Source of the DNA: Scylla paramamosain
Lineage: Eukaryota; Arthropoda; Malacostraca; Decapoda; Portunidae
Direction: 5' to 3'
Assembly (NCBI RefSeq): GCF_035594125.1
Contig: NC_087193.1
Span: forward strand, 857,501-921,500
DNA: 64,000 bases
This document shows positions 31,690 to 45,595 of this stretch, piece by piece. The translations under genes and the position numbers were made by a program. Each line of letters starts with the position of its first letter. Positions within the stretch are counted from its first letter, which is position 1. A model generated the notes under the pieces. The model searched no databases, was not told where the DNA came from, and saw only the letters and a list, made by a program, of their open reading frames with translations.

Positions 31690-33597
31690 TCATTAACAGA
31701 AAATGTCAAAACCTTTCAAGATCTAACTCCCCTCATGATTTCTGGCATCTAGCCAAAAATATCTCCAATAACTGTGCTTCTTCTTCTTTCCCTCCTCTAT
31801 TTCAACCAGATGGTACCACTGCTATCAAATCTATTTCTAAAGCTGAACTCTTCGCTCAAACCTTTGCTAAAAACTCTACCTTGGACGATTCTGGGCTTGT
31901 TCCTCCCTCTCCTCCACCCTCTAACTACTTCATGCCACGTATTAAAATTCTTCGCAATGATGTTTTCCATGCCCTTGCTGGCCTAAACCCTCGGAAGGCT
32001 TATGGACCTGATGGGGTCCCTCCTATTGTTCTCCGAAACTGTGCCTCCGTGCTTGCACCTTGCCTAGTCAAACTCTTTCAGCTCTGTCTGTCAACATCTA
32101 CCTTTCCTTCTTGCTGGAAGTTTGCCTACATTCAACCTGTTCCTAAAAAAAGGGTGACCGTTCTAATCCCTCAAACTACCGTCCTATTGCTTTGATTTCC
32201 TGCCTATCTAAAGTTTTTGAATCTATCCTCAACAGGAAGATTCTTAAACATCTATCACTTCACAACCTTCTATCTGATTGCCAGTATGGGTTCTGTCAAG
32301 GTCGCTCTACTGGTGATCTTCTGGCTTTCCTTACTGAGTCATCCTCTTTTAGAGATTTTGGTGAAACTTTTGCTGTTGCCTTGGACATATCAAAAGCTTT
32401 TGATTGAGTCTGGCACAAAGATTTGATTTCCAAACTACCCTCCTATGGCTTCTATCCTTCTCTCTGTAACTTCATCTCAAGTTCCCTTTCTGACCATTCT
32501 ATTGCTGCTGTGGTAGATGGTCACTGTTCTTCTTCTAAATCTATTAACAGTAGTGTTCCTCAGGGTTCTGTCCTGTCTCCCACTCTCTTCTTATTATTCA
32601 TTAATGATCTTCTAAACCAAACTTCTTGTCCTATCCACTCCTACGCTGATGATACCACCCTGCACTTTTCCACGTCTTTTCATAGATGTGATATGTTTAC
32701 CTTCTGAAGGTAAACATATCATGCAGGGAAGCAACAGAATGCTTGACTTCTGATCTTTCTAAAATTTCTGATTGGGGCAGAGCAAACTTGGTATTGTTCA
32801 ATGCCTCAAAAACTCAATTCCTCCATCTATCAACTCAACACAACCTTCCAGACAACTATCCGCTCTTCTTCAATGACACTCAACTGTCCCCCTCTTCTAC
32901 ACTGAACATCCTCAGTCTGTCCTTTACTTATAATCTGAACTGGAAACTTCACATCTCATTTCTAGCTAAAACAGCTTCTATGAAGTTAGGTGTTCTGAGA
33001 CGTCTCCACCAGTTTTTCTCACACCCCCAGCTGCTAACTCTGTACAAGGGCCTTATCCGTCCATGTATGGAGTATGCTTCACATGTCTAGGGGGATTCCA
33101 CTCATACTGCTCTTCTAGACAGGGTGGAATCAAAAGCTTTTCGTCTCATCAACTCCTCTCCTCTAACTGACTGTCTTCAGCCTCTCTCTCACCGCCGCAA
33201 TGTTGCATATCTAGCTGTCTTCTACCACTATTTTCATGCTAACTGCTCTTCTGATCTTGCTAACTGCATGCCTGTCCTCCTTCCGCGGCCTCGCTGCACA
33301 AGACTTTCTTCTTTCTCTCACCCCTATTCTGTCCACCTCTCTAACGCAAGAGTTAACCAGTATTCTCAATCATTCATCCCTTTCTCTGATAAACTCTGGA
33401 ACTCCCTGCCTGCTTCTGTACTTCCACCTTCCTGTGACTTTAATTCCTTCAAGAGGGAGGTTTCAAGACACTTATTCATGAATTTTTGACCACTGCTTTG
33501 ACCCTTTTATGGGACTGGCATTTCAGTGGGCATATTTTTTTTATTGGATTTTTGTTGCCCTTGGCCAGTGTCCTTCCTACATAAAAAAAAAAAAAAA
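31690..33597 (+). mobile_element. LINE family A copy A5, 5'-truncated
   Basis: The copy starts at the 'cattaacagaaaatgtc' segment just before the RT and ends with 'cctacat' plus a 15-base A tail. RT motifs: AYGPDGVPPIVLRNC, FAVALDISKAFD, then a TGA in place of the next Arg codon at about 32405, SSVPQGSVLSPTLF and HSYADDTTLH. A palindrome at 32689-32721 adds a stop after the catalytic motif. The C-terminal NARVNQYSQSFIPFS and FKREVSRHLF are present. It lies inside LINE-B copy B4. Confidence 0.92.
32689..32721. repeat. Perfect 33-bp inverted repeat in LINE-A
   Basis: TGATATGTTTACCTTC, one T, then its exact reverse complement. Other copies have an unrelated 'cgtccaacccttcagg' on the left side, so the left arm replaced family sequence with an inverted copy of the right arm. 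Confidence 0.97.
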
Positions 33598-36424
33598 ATC
33601 AGTTAGGTTTAAATCTCAAATTGCAGCTGAAATAGTACTGTCTAGTGCCTGGAAAAAAGACTTTAAACAAATATGGATAAGAGACTTAAATGAAGAGGAA
33701 TGAAAGAAAATGAACGATATGTTGAATCAGGCAAAGGGAAAAATGGGGAATGAACCGAGGAAGAGAAAAGAAATTCTATTGAAGAGTAGTAGACATGAAA
33801 TTAAAGAAGTAGTTTGCAGGAAACAAGGAGAGGCATTGAAAGAGCTAAAGAAGCATATACCAATATCAAAGATATTATCAGCACAAGAAGAGTTAAATGA
33901 TTTCCTAAGAGAAAATAAGCCCGACATTATAGGATTACTGAATCTAAATTAAGTGATGAAATTACTACAGTTAATACTGGTGAAGAGAAGTACAGCATGT
34001 GAATGAAGAATAGAAAAAAGAAACACTGTGGTGGAGTAATGATGTTGACAAGGAAAGAGCTACAAGTGAAAGAAGTGGTTTTGGAGAAAGAAATGAGGAA
34101 ATTATTGATGTGAAGATAAAACAGGTAGGAAATGGTCTATGGACCTTTGTTGTGGTATATGTCCCACCTTAGACAAGCTCATGGGATTTAGATGATATAA
34201 TACTCTCTTGGAAGACACAAGAGATTGTTTGGACAGAATAATGAGTAAGAATGACAGGCTAGTACTGCTAGGAGATTTTAACTGCAAAAAAGTTTGTTGG
34301 GAAGATTTGACAACCATGGGAGGGGTCACATCATGGGGATACAGACTCTTGACATCAGCAATGGAAAACACACTTACCCAGTGGGTTAGAGAACGTACAA
34401 GATACAGAGAAAATGAAAAACCATCAAGATACTGCTTGGAAAAAATGGAAGAGGAAGAAGACAAAACTTGTGGACAGAGTATAAGACAAAGAGAAATTAA
34501 TATATTAATATATGAAGAGAGGAGTATAGAAAATATGAGAAAGATATAACAAATAAATGCAAAGACCAACCAAAACTTTTCTACAGACATATCAACAATA
34601 AAGTATAGCGAAAGGAAATAATTGAAAATAAGAGGTGGATGGCAAAAATTATGAAGAGGTTGAGGATATGGTGGAAGTGATGAGTGATGCCTTTCGGTCA
34701 GTCTTCACCAAAGAAAATGAGTTTATAATATAAGAAAGTGAAGGAGCAGCAGTTAAATCTTTTGAAGAAATTAATATAACTATCAATAAAATACAGGAAA
34801 TAATGTATAAGTTAGAAGTAGATAAAGCACAGGGACCACATGGTATATCAAACTGGATTTTAAAGGAATGCAGTAGTCATTTGGCAGACGAAATACATCA
34901 TATTGTGAAGCATTCATTACAAGAAAGCAAGGTACCAAGTGATTGGAAAAAGGCTGATATTGTACCAATATTTAAAGGGGGGTGTAAAAAAGACCCTCTG
35001 AATTATAGACTAGTATCATTAACATCAGTTGTGGCAAAAATATGTGACCAAATTGTGAGAGATAGATGGATGAGATTTTTGGAAGAAAATGGCATGATAA
35101 CTGATAGAAAATTTGGATTTCATAGAGGGAGATCATGTACAACTAATCTAATTTGTTTTTACTCGAGAATAATTGACACAGTACAAGAGCGAGATGGATG
35201 GATAGACGGTATCTACCTGGATTTGAAAAGGCCTTTGACAAGGTGCCACATAAGAGACTCCTGTGGAAGATAAAGAACATTGGTGAAGTGAGAGGGGCAC
35301 TCTTGAAGTGGATGGAAGACTTCCTAAGCGATAGAGAAATGAGAACAGTTATTAGAGATCAAAAGTCATCTTGGAGAAAAGTAGCAAGTGGAGTACCTCA
35401 AGGTTCTGTACTGGGTCCAGTCATGTTCACTGTGTACATTAATGCTATGATAGAAGGGATCAACAGTTATATGGGTTTATTTGCGGATGATGCTAAATTG
35501 ATGAAAAAATAGAAACGGAGGAAGATCAGAAATCTTTACAGCAAAATTTGAACCAGATTGAAAAATGGAGCTGTAAATGGGAAATTAATTTTAATGCAAA
35601 AAAAAATGTAGCTTATTGGAATTTGGGAAGAGTAAAAAAAAGACCATCGGGTGATTACAAGTTAGATGACTATATTGAAAAAAAAATAAATAAAGGAAAA
35701 GATCTTGGATAGTAGCAGACACATTAACAGCTGATTACCATATAAACAAGATTGTTGGGGAAACAATGAATTTGCAAAGGAATATAAGAATTGCACTTGC
35801 ATACTTGGATGAAGAAATGGTAAAGAAACAAATTGTAACAATGATTCATCCAAAATTGGAATATGTAGCTGTAGTATGGTCACCAAGTCTCAAGAAACAC
35901 ATCAGGATACTGGAGAGGATACAAAGAGCAGCAACAAAGATGATCCCAAACTTAAGTGAAGAGACATATGAAATGAGACTAGAAAAACTAAACCTTCCAA
36001 CTCTGGAACAAAGAAAGGAGAGAGGAGACTTAATTATGATATATAGATTATTGGAAGGACTGGAAAAGCTAGACAGCAACGACATTGCGATGTGGGATAT
36101 GAAAGACACTTGAGGACACAGAAAGAAGCTGAAAAAGGAAATATATAGAAGAGACATCAAAAAGAATAGTTTTCCACAAAGAATAGTTGATCCATGCAAC
36201 TGTCTAAATAAGGATGTGATGCAAGCAAAAACTATTCATAATTTCATGGCCAAGTTAGATAATAATAGATAGAGGCGGGACAGTATGAGCATAGTTGTGT
36301 CCCATATGACACAACTAGGTAATGACAACTAGACAATAACATACACCCCCAGTTACGGTCTTTTTGCCTATGTTTAGCATTTTTATATACCGTATTTTCT
36401 TGCATTTTAAAAAAAATTTTCTAA

Positions 36425-37180
<756 letters not shown>

Positions 37181-37268
37181 CTTTTCATCACTGCTGACAT
37201 ATTATTCCATTTACATTTTGTCTTTGTGTTTACTTTTTGCATACATTTCTCTTGTGTATTTTTAGTAA

Positions 37269-40200
37269 ATGCTTTTAAGAAGTGGCAATTTTGCAATGTT
37301 TATTCCTAGCATTACTTCTACTCTACCTATTGCTACTGCTTCTCCTTCTGCCACTATGGCTCCTCCTTCTTGCACCACTATTAAATTCCTTTACCAGGAC
37401 CCTACCATTAAAAAATTTGGTGGTGAGGACCCCAACTACTCTGCATTGTCGTTTTTACAGCAATGTGAAGGCTTGATGACAAACGGTAACATCACCTCTG
37501 GGACAGACAAAATGTCTTTTGTCAGGTCACGATTACTCCCTGGCTCACTTGCCTTTACCATGATGTTAGCTCACTGCTTTAAGCCTTGTATGCTTCAAGA
37601 TGGACCCTACCAGGACCCTACCATTAAAAAATTTGGGGGTGAGGGCCCCAACTACTCCGCATTGTCGTTTTTACAGCAATGTGAAGGCTTGATGACAAAC
37701 GGTAACATCACCTCTGGGACAGACAAAATGTCTTTTGTCAGGTCACAATTAATCCCTGGCTCACTTGCCTTTACCATGATGTTAGCTCACTGCTTTAAGC
37801 CTTGTATGCTTCAAGATGATTATGCTGGGTTTCGTAGTAATTTCTTGGAGCTTCACAGACATGCAATTCCTTTCTTTGAGCTTTTTGTTATGCTGAGTTG
37901 CTTACTATGCAGCTCGGAAATGTAGGTCACATGGTCAGTTAAGTTCATGCTACTGAGTACACACATGATGATATTGCATTTTTTAAGTATGGAAACTGGA
38001 TACAAAATGGTCAGATGAGTCTAGATAAACTACAAATCTTCTTAAGAGTTCACAAGTTATGTTAATTATCTTACTCCTCAGGAAAGGCATATTGCTTCCA
38101 CCACTGAGATTAAACTCAGTGACTCTCTTTTTGATTTTGCCATGAAAATCAGTAACAAACTTCAGGAATTGCCTCATGCTCATTGCCTGTCATCTGTTGT
38201 AAGTGACCCGTCTCGTGCACCTTCACCACCTCAGACATCTCCCACTGAGAGCGTTTCCTCTCAAGTGTTGCCTTCATCATGGCATCCAGCTTTCTCATGC
38301 ACTTATTGTTGCAAAGATGGTCACACCTACTCATATTGCTTCTTTCTTAAGAAAAACTCATTGCCTCTACCTGAGCAAGACAGCTTCTAGGAATGTGCCT
38401 TCTAAGCAATTTTCATGACACTCTCATCCTAAACCTTCATCACCTGGTCGTCGTGTCCATTTTAATTCCTCTGCACCTACACGATATACATGCTCACTGT
38501 TTCTGGCCCCTAGACCTCGTATGCCTCTTGAGCATCCAGTTCGCTTTCACTCCTCTGCTCAGACACAGTATACCAGCTTGCCATCTCCTGAGACCTCTCA
38601 TGTCTCTTGAGTGTCCATCTAAATTCGGTCTTATTCATGGTCCAAGTAACTATATGACAGAGGAATATTTAAAAATTCTAGAATGTCTGCAAGAGCAAGT
38701 TGTAATGGCCTCTCTGTCAAATTTTCAGAGCTATCCAACTCAATGAGGGAAAGATTAGTGGTGTCTTTTCCTGAGCACTCTCTCACTTTTCCCAGTGTCA
38801 CTGCTGCCTTTCAAGGTATGCAAGTTTACCAGTGCTTTTCTTATGACACCTCTTTCCTTTGGGAGTTGACACTGGTGCTTCTTGTAATCTCTTGAGTGTC
38901 CAGGCTTATTCCAAATTTAAGGACTTACTTAACCTTCCTTTACAGCCTGCTGACAGTAATCTTTTCAATGTACAAGGTTCTTCCTTACATGTCCTTGGTA
39001 CAATTGTTCTCCCCTTGTCTCTTGCCAAAAATTCACCACCATTTGAAGCAAATTTTTTTGTAACTTCTGATTTTTGTCCTCAACAACGATGGTCTATTAG
39101 GATTTGACTTGCTTGTGACTCATGGTATTGATATTTTCCTCAACATCATGCTATTTCATATCAGGATATTGTTATCTCTGCAATGAACATTCTGGCACCA
39201 CTCTTAACCTCTAAACTTTAAAGCATTTACGCACCACAGATCATGGTTTGTCTTTGCCTGATTCCACAGAGTCGAAACATTCAGTCTCTGCTGTGAATGT
39301 CTGTTCTGCTGCTGTGATTGGAGATCAGCAAGTGGGCCCCATGAGTGCTGTTTGCCTTTCTGTTCACATAGCAAATATGATTGTTGACTCCTGTGTCTTA
39401 TCTGTCCGCATTTGTAGGTTGGTTCTTGAAAGTACTTTTTCTGTGTCTCAGAAGATCATGTAACTGATGCCTTGGTGATTAACCTAACTGGTGAAGTCTA
39501 TAACAGTAGGTCCTTTCATGATTCTCCACACCTTATTGCTTGTTTCTCCTAATACAGATATTTCTCATGATACTGCTGATCTCATTTCTCAGCTTTCAGG
39601 TCAAGTTAAGGTGTTGGATTTCCCAACAGCAAAGTCTCATCTCCTCAACTTCTTAGTCAAACACAAACTGGCTGTTACTTTGCCTAATGAACCTCTTGGT
39701 GTCACAGACTGTATTGCACATCACATTTGGTTAAAACCTGATACACGTCCTTTTTTTGTGCCTTCCTATCGTTTGCCTCACAGTCAGCATGTTGTTGCTC
39801 AAAATTTAGTTGATGGAATGCTGAAAGATGGTATCATCCAAGAATCACTCTCTGTGGAACTCACCACTGTTTTTTGGTTCCAATGAAAGACGATTCTTTT
39901 AGTGCTGTAGTTGATTTTCCGAAAGTTAACTCTAGGACAGTCTCTGATCATTATCCTCTTCCTGTTTTAAGTGACCTTTAGCAGTCCGTCAGGAAAGATA
40001 ACACTGTATTCACTATTCTTGATCTCAAATCAAGTTTTGGCAAATTCCTTTGGATTCTGGTAGCCATGAGATTACTGCCTTTTCTACACCATCAAGTCAT
40101 TATGAGTGGCTCTGTGCCCCAATAGCTTTGTGTAACTCACCTCTGACTTGCCAGTGACTTTTTAATAGTCTTTTTCAAGGTGTTATTGGCGATGGTTTTT

Positions 40201-41690
40201 TTGTATACCTTAATGATTTGATCTTGGTAACTCGTGATCTTGAGTCTCACTTTGACAAAATGGAACTTGTTTTGGAAAAATTCCAAGATGTAGGTCTTAA
40301 ACTTAACTTGCCTAAGTGTAAATTCCTTCACTCACACATTGAGTTTTTATTTTTTAGGTCAAGTAGTTGACAAGAATGGCATTCACACTACTGATGCTAA
40401 AGTTCGAACAGTTCAAGATTTTCCTATCCCGAAGTCAGTAAACCATGTGCGTTCTTTCCTCAGTCTTGCAGGTTATTACTGTGCATTCATCAGAGACTTT
40501 GCATCCATTGTATCGCCTCTCACCCGCCTTCTCAAAAAACATGTCTCTTTCGTATGGCACGATGCCCAGCAAACTTGCTTTGACCAACTCAAACATGCAC
40601 TCATGCTCCAGTTCTTGCCTTTCCAGATTACAGCCTGCCTTTTACACTCTTCACCGATGCAAGTGCTTTAGGAGTAGGCGCTGTTCTAATGCAACAGACA
40701 GAGAGTTCTTGTCCTCAGGTCACTGCGTATGCCAGCCGTATCCTGAATGGTGCTGAGTCTTGCTATTCAGTTATTCATCTAGAGGCTCTGGCACTGGTAT
40801 GGGCTTTATGTAATTTTTGTGACATCATCAATGGTTACCAATTGACTGCTTATGCTGATCATGCTGCCTTGCTTCTCCTTTTCAAGGGTAAAAATTTATC
40901 AGGTCATCTCGCCAGATGGTTTGTCATAGTCAACGAACTGAACCCGGTGAAGTATTTGCCTAGTAAAGCAAATGTGACTGCAGATGCTCTCTCTCAAAAT
41001 GTTGCTGTTGCTTCTGTTTCAGAAATTACTAATTTCTCATGAAAGGAACTTTTTGCTGCCCAGCATCAAGACACTTTATGGTCTGCTGTGGCATATGCCT
41101 TCAAATTGAGAGATGAGTCTGTTTTACCCAAGTTGCATGTACCTTTGTCTCATTTTTCCCTTGTTGATGCTATATTATGTCATACTGTGTTAGTTCATGA
41201 GGAAACAGTGATGCAACTTGTCATCTCTAATTTTTTTAGTTCTATCTGTGTTTCAGCTCATTAATGACAGTCCCCAGTCTGGTCATCTAGAATGTGAAAA
41301 ATCCTTAGCAATGTCTCGTAAGCATAATTACTGGCCTACAATGAGTTTTGACATCACAAATCATGTAGCTCAATGTCTTTCTTGTGCTCAAACTAAAGGT
41401 ATCACTCACACAGCTCTTATGCTTGAATATCTGACTCATGCTGGTTCTTTTGATACTGTTGCTATGGACCTTCTGCAATTACCTCGCAGTCACCAAGGAT
41501 CTTCTTATGTTCAAGTCTGCGTTGATCATTTCAGCTGCTTTGTTATTCTTGTACCTTTGTCCAACAAATCTGCTACTACCTCCTCTTCCTCTGCTTCTCC
41601 AATGCCTCAGTCTCCACCTGTCTTTCATACTTCTGTTCATCCTATCCCTACGCATTCCTATTATCTCCGTAGTAGGGCTATGTAAAATTT
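37269..41690 (+). pseudogene. Gypsy-type LTR retrotransposon internal region, broken
   Basis: The domains are in Gypsy order. Gag: IKKFGGEDPNYSALSFLQQC. Zinc knuckle at 38298-38339: CTYCCKDGHTYSYC, a C-x2-C-x4-H-x4-C. Aspartic protease near 38868: GVDTGASCNLLSVQA. RT: TRPFFVPSYRLPHSQHVVAQ, FSAVVDFPKVNSRTVSDHYP, GDGFFVYLNDLILVTRD. RNase H: LPFTLFTDASALGVGAVLMQ-like, AYASRILNGAESCYSVIHLE. Integrase zinc end and core start: SGHLECEKSLAMSRKHNYWP, CLSCAQTKG, FDTVAMDLLQLPRS. The RT catalytic YxDD reads YLND, and the integrase core is cut short after LVPLSNKSATT, which joins a polyprotein tail ending HSYYLRSRAM. Several frameshifts. No LTR pair or target duplication was identified. The element cannot move. 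Confidence 0.88.
37392..37820 (+). repeat. In-frame tandem duplication in Gypsy gag
   Basis: A 216-bp unit (72 codons) starting 'taccaggaccctaccatt' occurs at 37392 and again at 37608. The two copies differ at only about 6 of 212 positions, and the frame stays open across both. Confidence 0.95.
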
Positions 41691-42060
41691 TTTGGGGGAC
41701 CCCATTTAGTATTTATCATGTTTTTTTTCCTCTCTCTTTTTTGGTGTCCCAAGTTTTGTCTATTTTGTTGTGCCCCTGGGAGGGATTATTATTTTTATGC
41801 CTCATGTTAGGATTACATTGATTACTGTTTTTGTGTTGTTCTGCAGATATTTCTTTTTGTCCTGCAGGAGGGATATTTTCATGATATTTTTGTGTGTTTC
41901 TATCATTATTATGTCCTTGTATCGTATCATCTAGTGTGTCTTACAAAGATAAGCCCACTATGCATCCATATCCACATATTTCTCATTGTTATTCTTCTTA
42001 TTATTGCATTTTGTGATATTTCTGAAATTTTGTTTGTTTTACTTTCTAAACATGGGCATG
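41691..42060. other. T-rich sequence after the Gypsy remnant
   Basis: Probably the remainder of the Gypsy 3' region. It has no features beyond 'gggggacccc' near 41693, a possible polypurine/LTR junction. Confidence 0.35.
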
Positions 42061-42220
42061 ATTATGATTATTAATCAAAAAAATCATAATCCATGACTCT
42101 GATCACGTAATCATAATCAAATCATAATCAAAAAGTCAATAACTCGTGTAATCATAATCAAATCATAATTATATTTTCTTGATAATAATCAATGATTAAA
42201 ATGTGATTATTGTTATTATT
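42061..42220. repeat. Cluster of AATCATAATC motifs, both orientations
   Basis: The decamer AATCATAATC or its complement occurs about six times in 160 bp, some as inverted pairs. It lies about 500 bp ahead of the hAT coding remnant and could be its 5' subterminal binding-site cluster. Confidence 0.6.
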
Positions 42221-42496
42221 TCTTTGTAATTTCCATGACGCACTTTGCTCTCAAGTCCAGGTATGCTTTGAAAGCGTAACACCATCTCATGTTTTTTTAC
42301 TTGCTTGTCTCCCATGATGTACGAGTATCAGTCAAATGCACACAAAGCCTATACATGAAATGCAGTACTGGTAAAAATTACTGCCACCAGGCTAGTGTGG
42401 GAGTGCACAGCCACAGAGTTACATATGAAACATGTCTGTGTAATCACTGTAATGTGTGTATCAATCATGGAACCATCTATCACTGTGTGAGTGACT

Positions 42497-42499
42497 GTA

Positions 42500-42531
<32 letters not shown>

Positions 42532-42540
42532 TGTGTGTGT
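42497..42540. repeat. (TG)n microsatellite
   Basis: About 21 TG units with one TA. Confidence 0.95.
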
Positions 42541-42706
42541 TGTAGTACTGTATCACCCAACATGTTTGTATATGCATATGCTACTGGCTATGTAAGGCAA
42601 ATAACATGATTGAACATGCACACGCTGCTGGCTTATCTATTGCAGACATCTGGTAGACTCATCACTCCACTCCAATCCTCCCTAACAAGTACATCTCTAG
42701 ATAATC

Positions 42707-44106
42707 ATGGGGAAACCAATACTGGACTATTTTCATGGCAGCTCCAAGGCAGACCCTACTACTCAAGTGAAACTGAAATGCAAGCACTGTGACAAGGTTG
42801 TTAGTGGTAACATTCAATGGACTTCAAATTTTCATACTCACATCTAATTGCATCATATCATCACCTTCATAAACAAACTACCCACATTGCAGAAAAGATT
42901 CATGCCACATTCACCAAAATCATTACTAGCTTTAACCTAGAAACAAAGATTTTGACAATTATAACTGACAGTGCCAGCAACATGCTTTAAAGCATTTGTG
43001 TCCTGGTCTGGACAATGCAGACACTAATCAAGATGGTGAAAGCGAAGAGGAGGATGACACCTTTGACATTCTTAATAAAAATGACAAGTTCCTGGAGCTA
43101 TTGCCTGAGCATGTCAGATGTTTTGTTCATACTTTACAAATTATTGTCAAAGATGGGCTTGAAGAAGCAGGGCCTGTATCAGAAGTCATTGGAAAAGCCT
43201 CACGTCTAGTATCACACATTCGTTATTCTGCACTGGCATCTGACATTCTCAAAGGTGAATGCTGACCTCAGACAAAAAATGCAATCCAATGGAACAGCAG
43301 TAACAAGATGCTTCACTCCCTTCTGAATACTGATCCAGCCTAGCTTGATCAGTTAAACTGTCCAGTAAAGCTAAGCAAATATGAACTTAATCTCATCAAG
43401 GAAATAACAGACATCTTGACACCATTTGAAGTTGCAACTCTAGAGTGTCAGGGAGAGAATGTTGTAACATCAAGCAAAGTAATTCTGTGCATTCGTGGAC
43501 TGAAACCTGAGCTTGAACAACTGTCACAGACATACAAGTCAAAGATGATTACTGCTCAAAAGCTCAATCAAGAAAAGACTGAAGATCTATGAAGACATTG
43601 AGATGTTTCAGCTGTCTTCACTCCTAGATCAATGCTTTTGAGATGGACTGGTACTCACCAGAAGCAGTCATGTTCATCAGATCCCTACTGAAGTCTAAAG
43701 TAGATGAAATTATGCCTACTACCATTGAAGAAAAAGGTTCCCTTCAGGAAAATAAGGAGACCCTATAAAGAAATGCAAGCTGTTCAGATTCATGATACCA
43801 TCAGCATCAACGAGCTCTTCCCTCTGTACATTAGCATCAACTTTATCACAAGTAGAATCCTACCTGAGTCAGCCAACAACAGAGGATGACAGTGATCCCC
43901 TTCTCTTCTGGGAACAGAATCAGTCAACATTACCTCAACTAACTGTACTGGTTCTCTGATATCTGTGTATTCCAGCATCATCAGCTCCAGTTGAGAGACT
44001 TTTCTTTATTGCTGGGAAAGTCCTTCATCCTGAACGATGCAGAATGACTGATGTTCGCTTTCAGGAGTTGATGTTTATCAAGTGTAGCCAACACATAGTA
44101 AATTAG
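42707..44106 (+). pseudogene. hAT transposase remnant 2 (ZBED4-like), nearly full span
   Basis: From the ATG at 42707: MGKPILDYFHGSSKADPTTQ, then a BED-type zinc finger (KLKCKHCDKVV ... NFHTHI). Next come TIITDSASNML-like and LPEHVRCFVHTLQIIVKDGL (the RNase H-like core with its conserved C-x-x-H-x-L-Q), RLVSHIRYSALASD, and KIYEDIEMFQ-like middle parts. The end is ASSAPVERLFFIAGKVLHPE with RCRMTDVRFQELMFIKC, the C-terminal dimerisation motif. At least four stops or shifts interrupt it. It is the same superfamily as the 28.5 kb remnant but not a close copy. Confidence 0.87.
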
Positions 44107-44459
44107 ACATTACATGAGAAATAATCTAGCCTATAAGAAAACATGTGTACAACAAGTTCTATATTTTTCAGAGAAATACTTTGTTTTCATTACTGTTGTG
44201 AAAGCATGATCATGATTTTAAATAAATTCATAGAAGTAATGTATTATGTACTGTAAAGCAAAAACAAATAAAACTTCTTACACACAATGTATGTTTTTAA
44301 TACATTAGTTAGTAAGTGATTTAAAGTTATATTATTGTGCTCAAATATGGAACAGTGCACCTTCCATATGTAGCTTGCTACCTATTTAGGCATTGTACTT
44401 AATCATTGCTAATCATATCTTTTTATAAACAACCCTCTACACTGTCATAAAATATCTGT

Positions 44460-44568
44460 GGAATCATTTTAAAAGGAATTGACTTCATTGATGGAGTCAT
44501 TTCTGCCCCTTTGGAGATGAAGTCAATGGAGTTGACTCTGGAGTCGTTAAGCACCCAGTCCTAGCTCA
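44460..44568 (+). mobile_element. Possible 3' terminus of hAT remnant 2
   Basis: 'ggagttgactctggagtcg' is followed by 'cacccagtccta'. Reversed, this gives 'taggactgggtg', similar to the hAT-like 'taggggtgggca' at 26315. It lies 360-460 bp past the transposase stop. Confidence 0.4.
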
Positions 44569-45303
<735 letters not shown>

Positions 45304-45320
45304 CTCATAACTCGAGGCTA

Positions 45321-45352
45321 CACCCAGCCGCCAATGAAAGTGGCGCGCATTA
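45321..45352 (+). repeat. Left terminal inverted repeat of the DD35E transposon
   Basis: The core GCCGCCAATGAAAG is identical in both ends, followed by GTGGCGCGCATT here against GCGGCGCGTGTT at the right end. Confidence 0.92.
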
Positions 45353-45595
45353 TAAACAAACCCGTATCTCATAGCGCGGGAAGAACTGTAGCTCATTTGA
45401 AAAGAATGTGGCTAATATCTAGAAGTGGCAACATAGGCCGGCTCTTTAAACATCTATCAACCGTCACACTTCAAAAAATTATCACTCAGTTGTCACTTGC
45501 TCACGTAAGGAAGTACACTTGCTTACCCCGCTCCCCCGCACAGTGTGTCAGTTTTCTTCGTTCTCTTTCATATTGGTGTGGAAACTTAAGTGTCA

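Larger units (their letters stand above)
31140..36335 (+). mobile_element. LINE family B copy B4, interrupted by LINE-A
   Basis: The left part (31140-31676) has the leader MAEDGDAQAKGG and ORF1 pieces (LRKKQEKEVNIKDIMEMQ, VKVNEQKEKFVRDTV). The right part (33598-36335) resumes with VRFKSQIAAEIVLSSAWKKD (ORF1 end). Then come the endonuclease (LNDFLRENKPDIIGL, LVLLGDFNCKKVCW) and the RT: DKAQGPHGISNWILKEC, NYRLVSLTSVVAKICDQIV, GIYLDLKRPL, SGVPQGSVLGPVMF, MGLFADDAKLM. The C-terminus is LEYVAVVWSPSLKKH. The tail 'cacaactaggtaatg' ends at about 36335. The catalytic FADD is intact, but frameshifts (for example after YLDLK at 35230) kill it. About 80 ORF1 codons are missing at the LINE-A junction. 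Confidence 0.87.
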
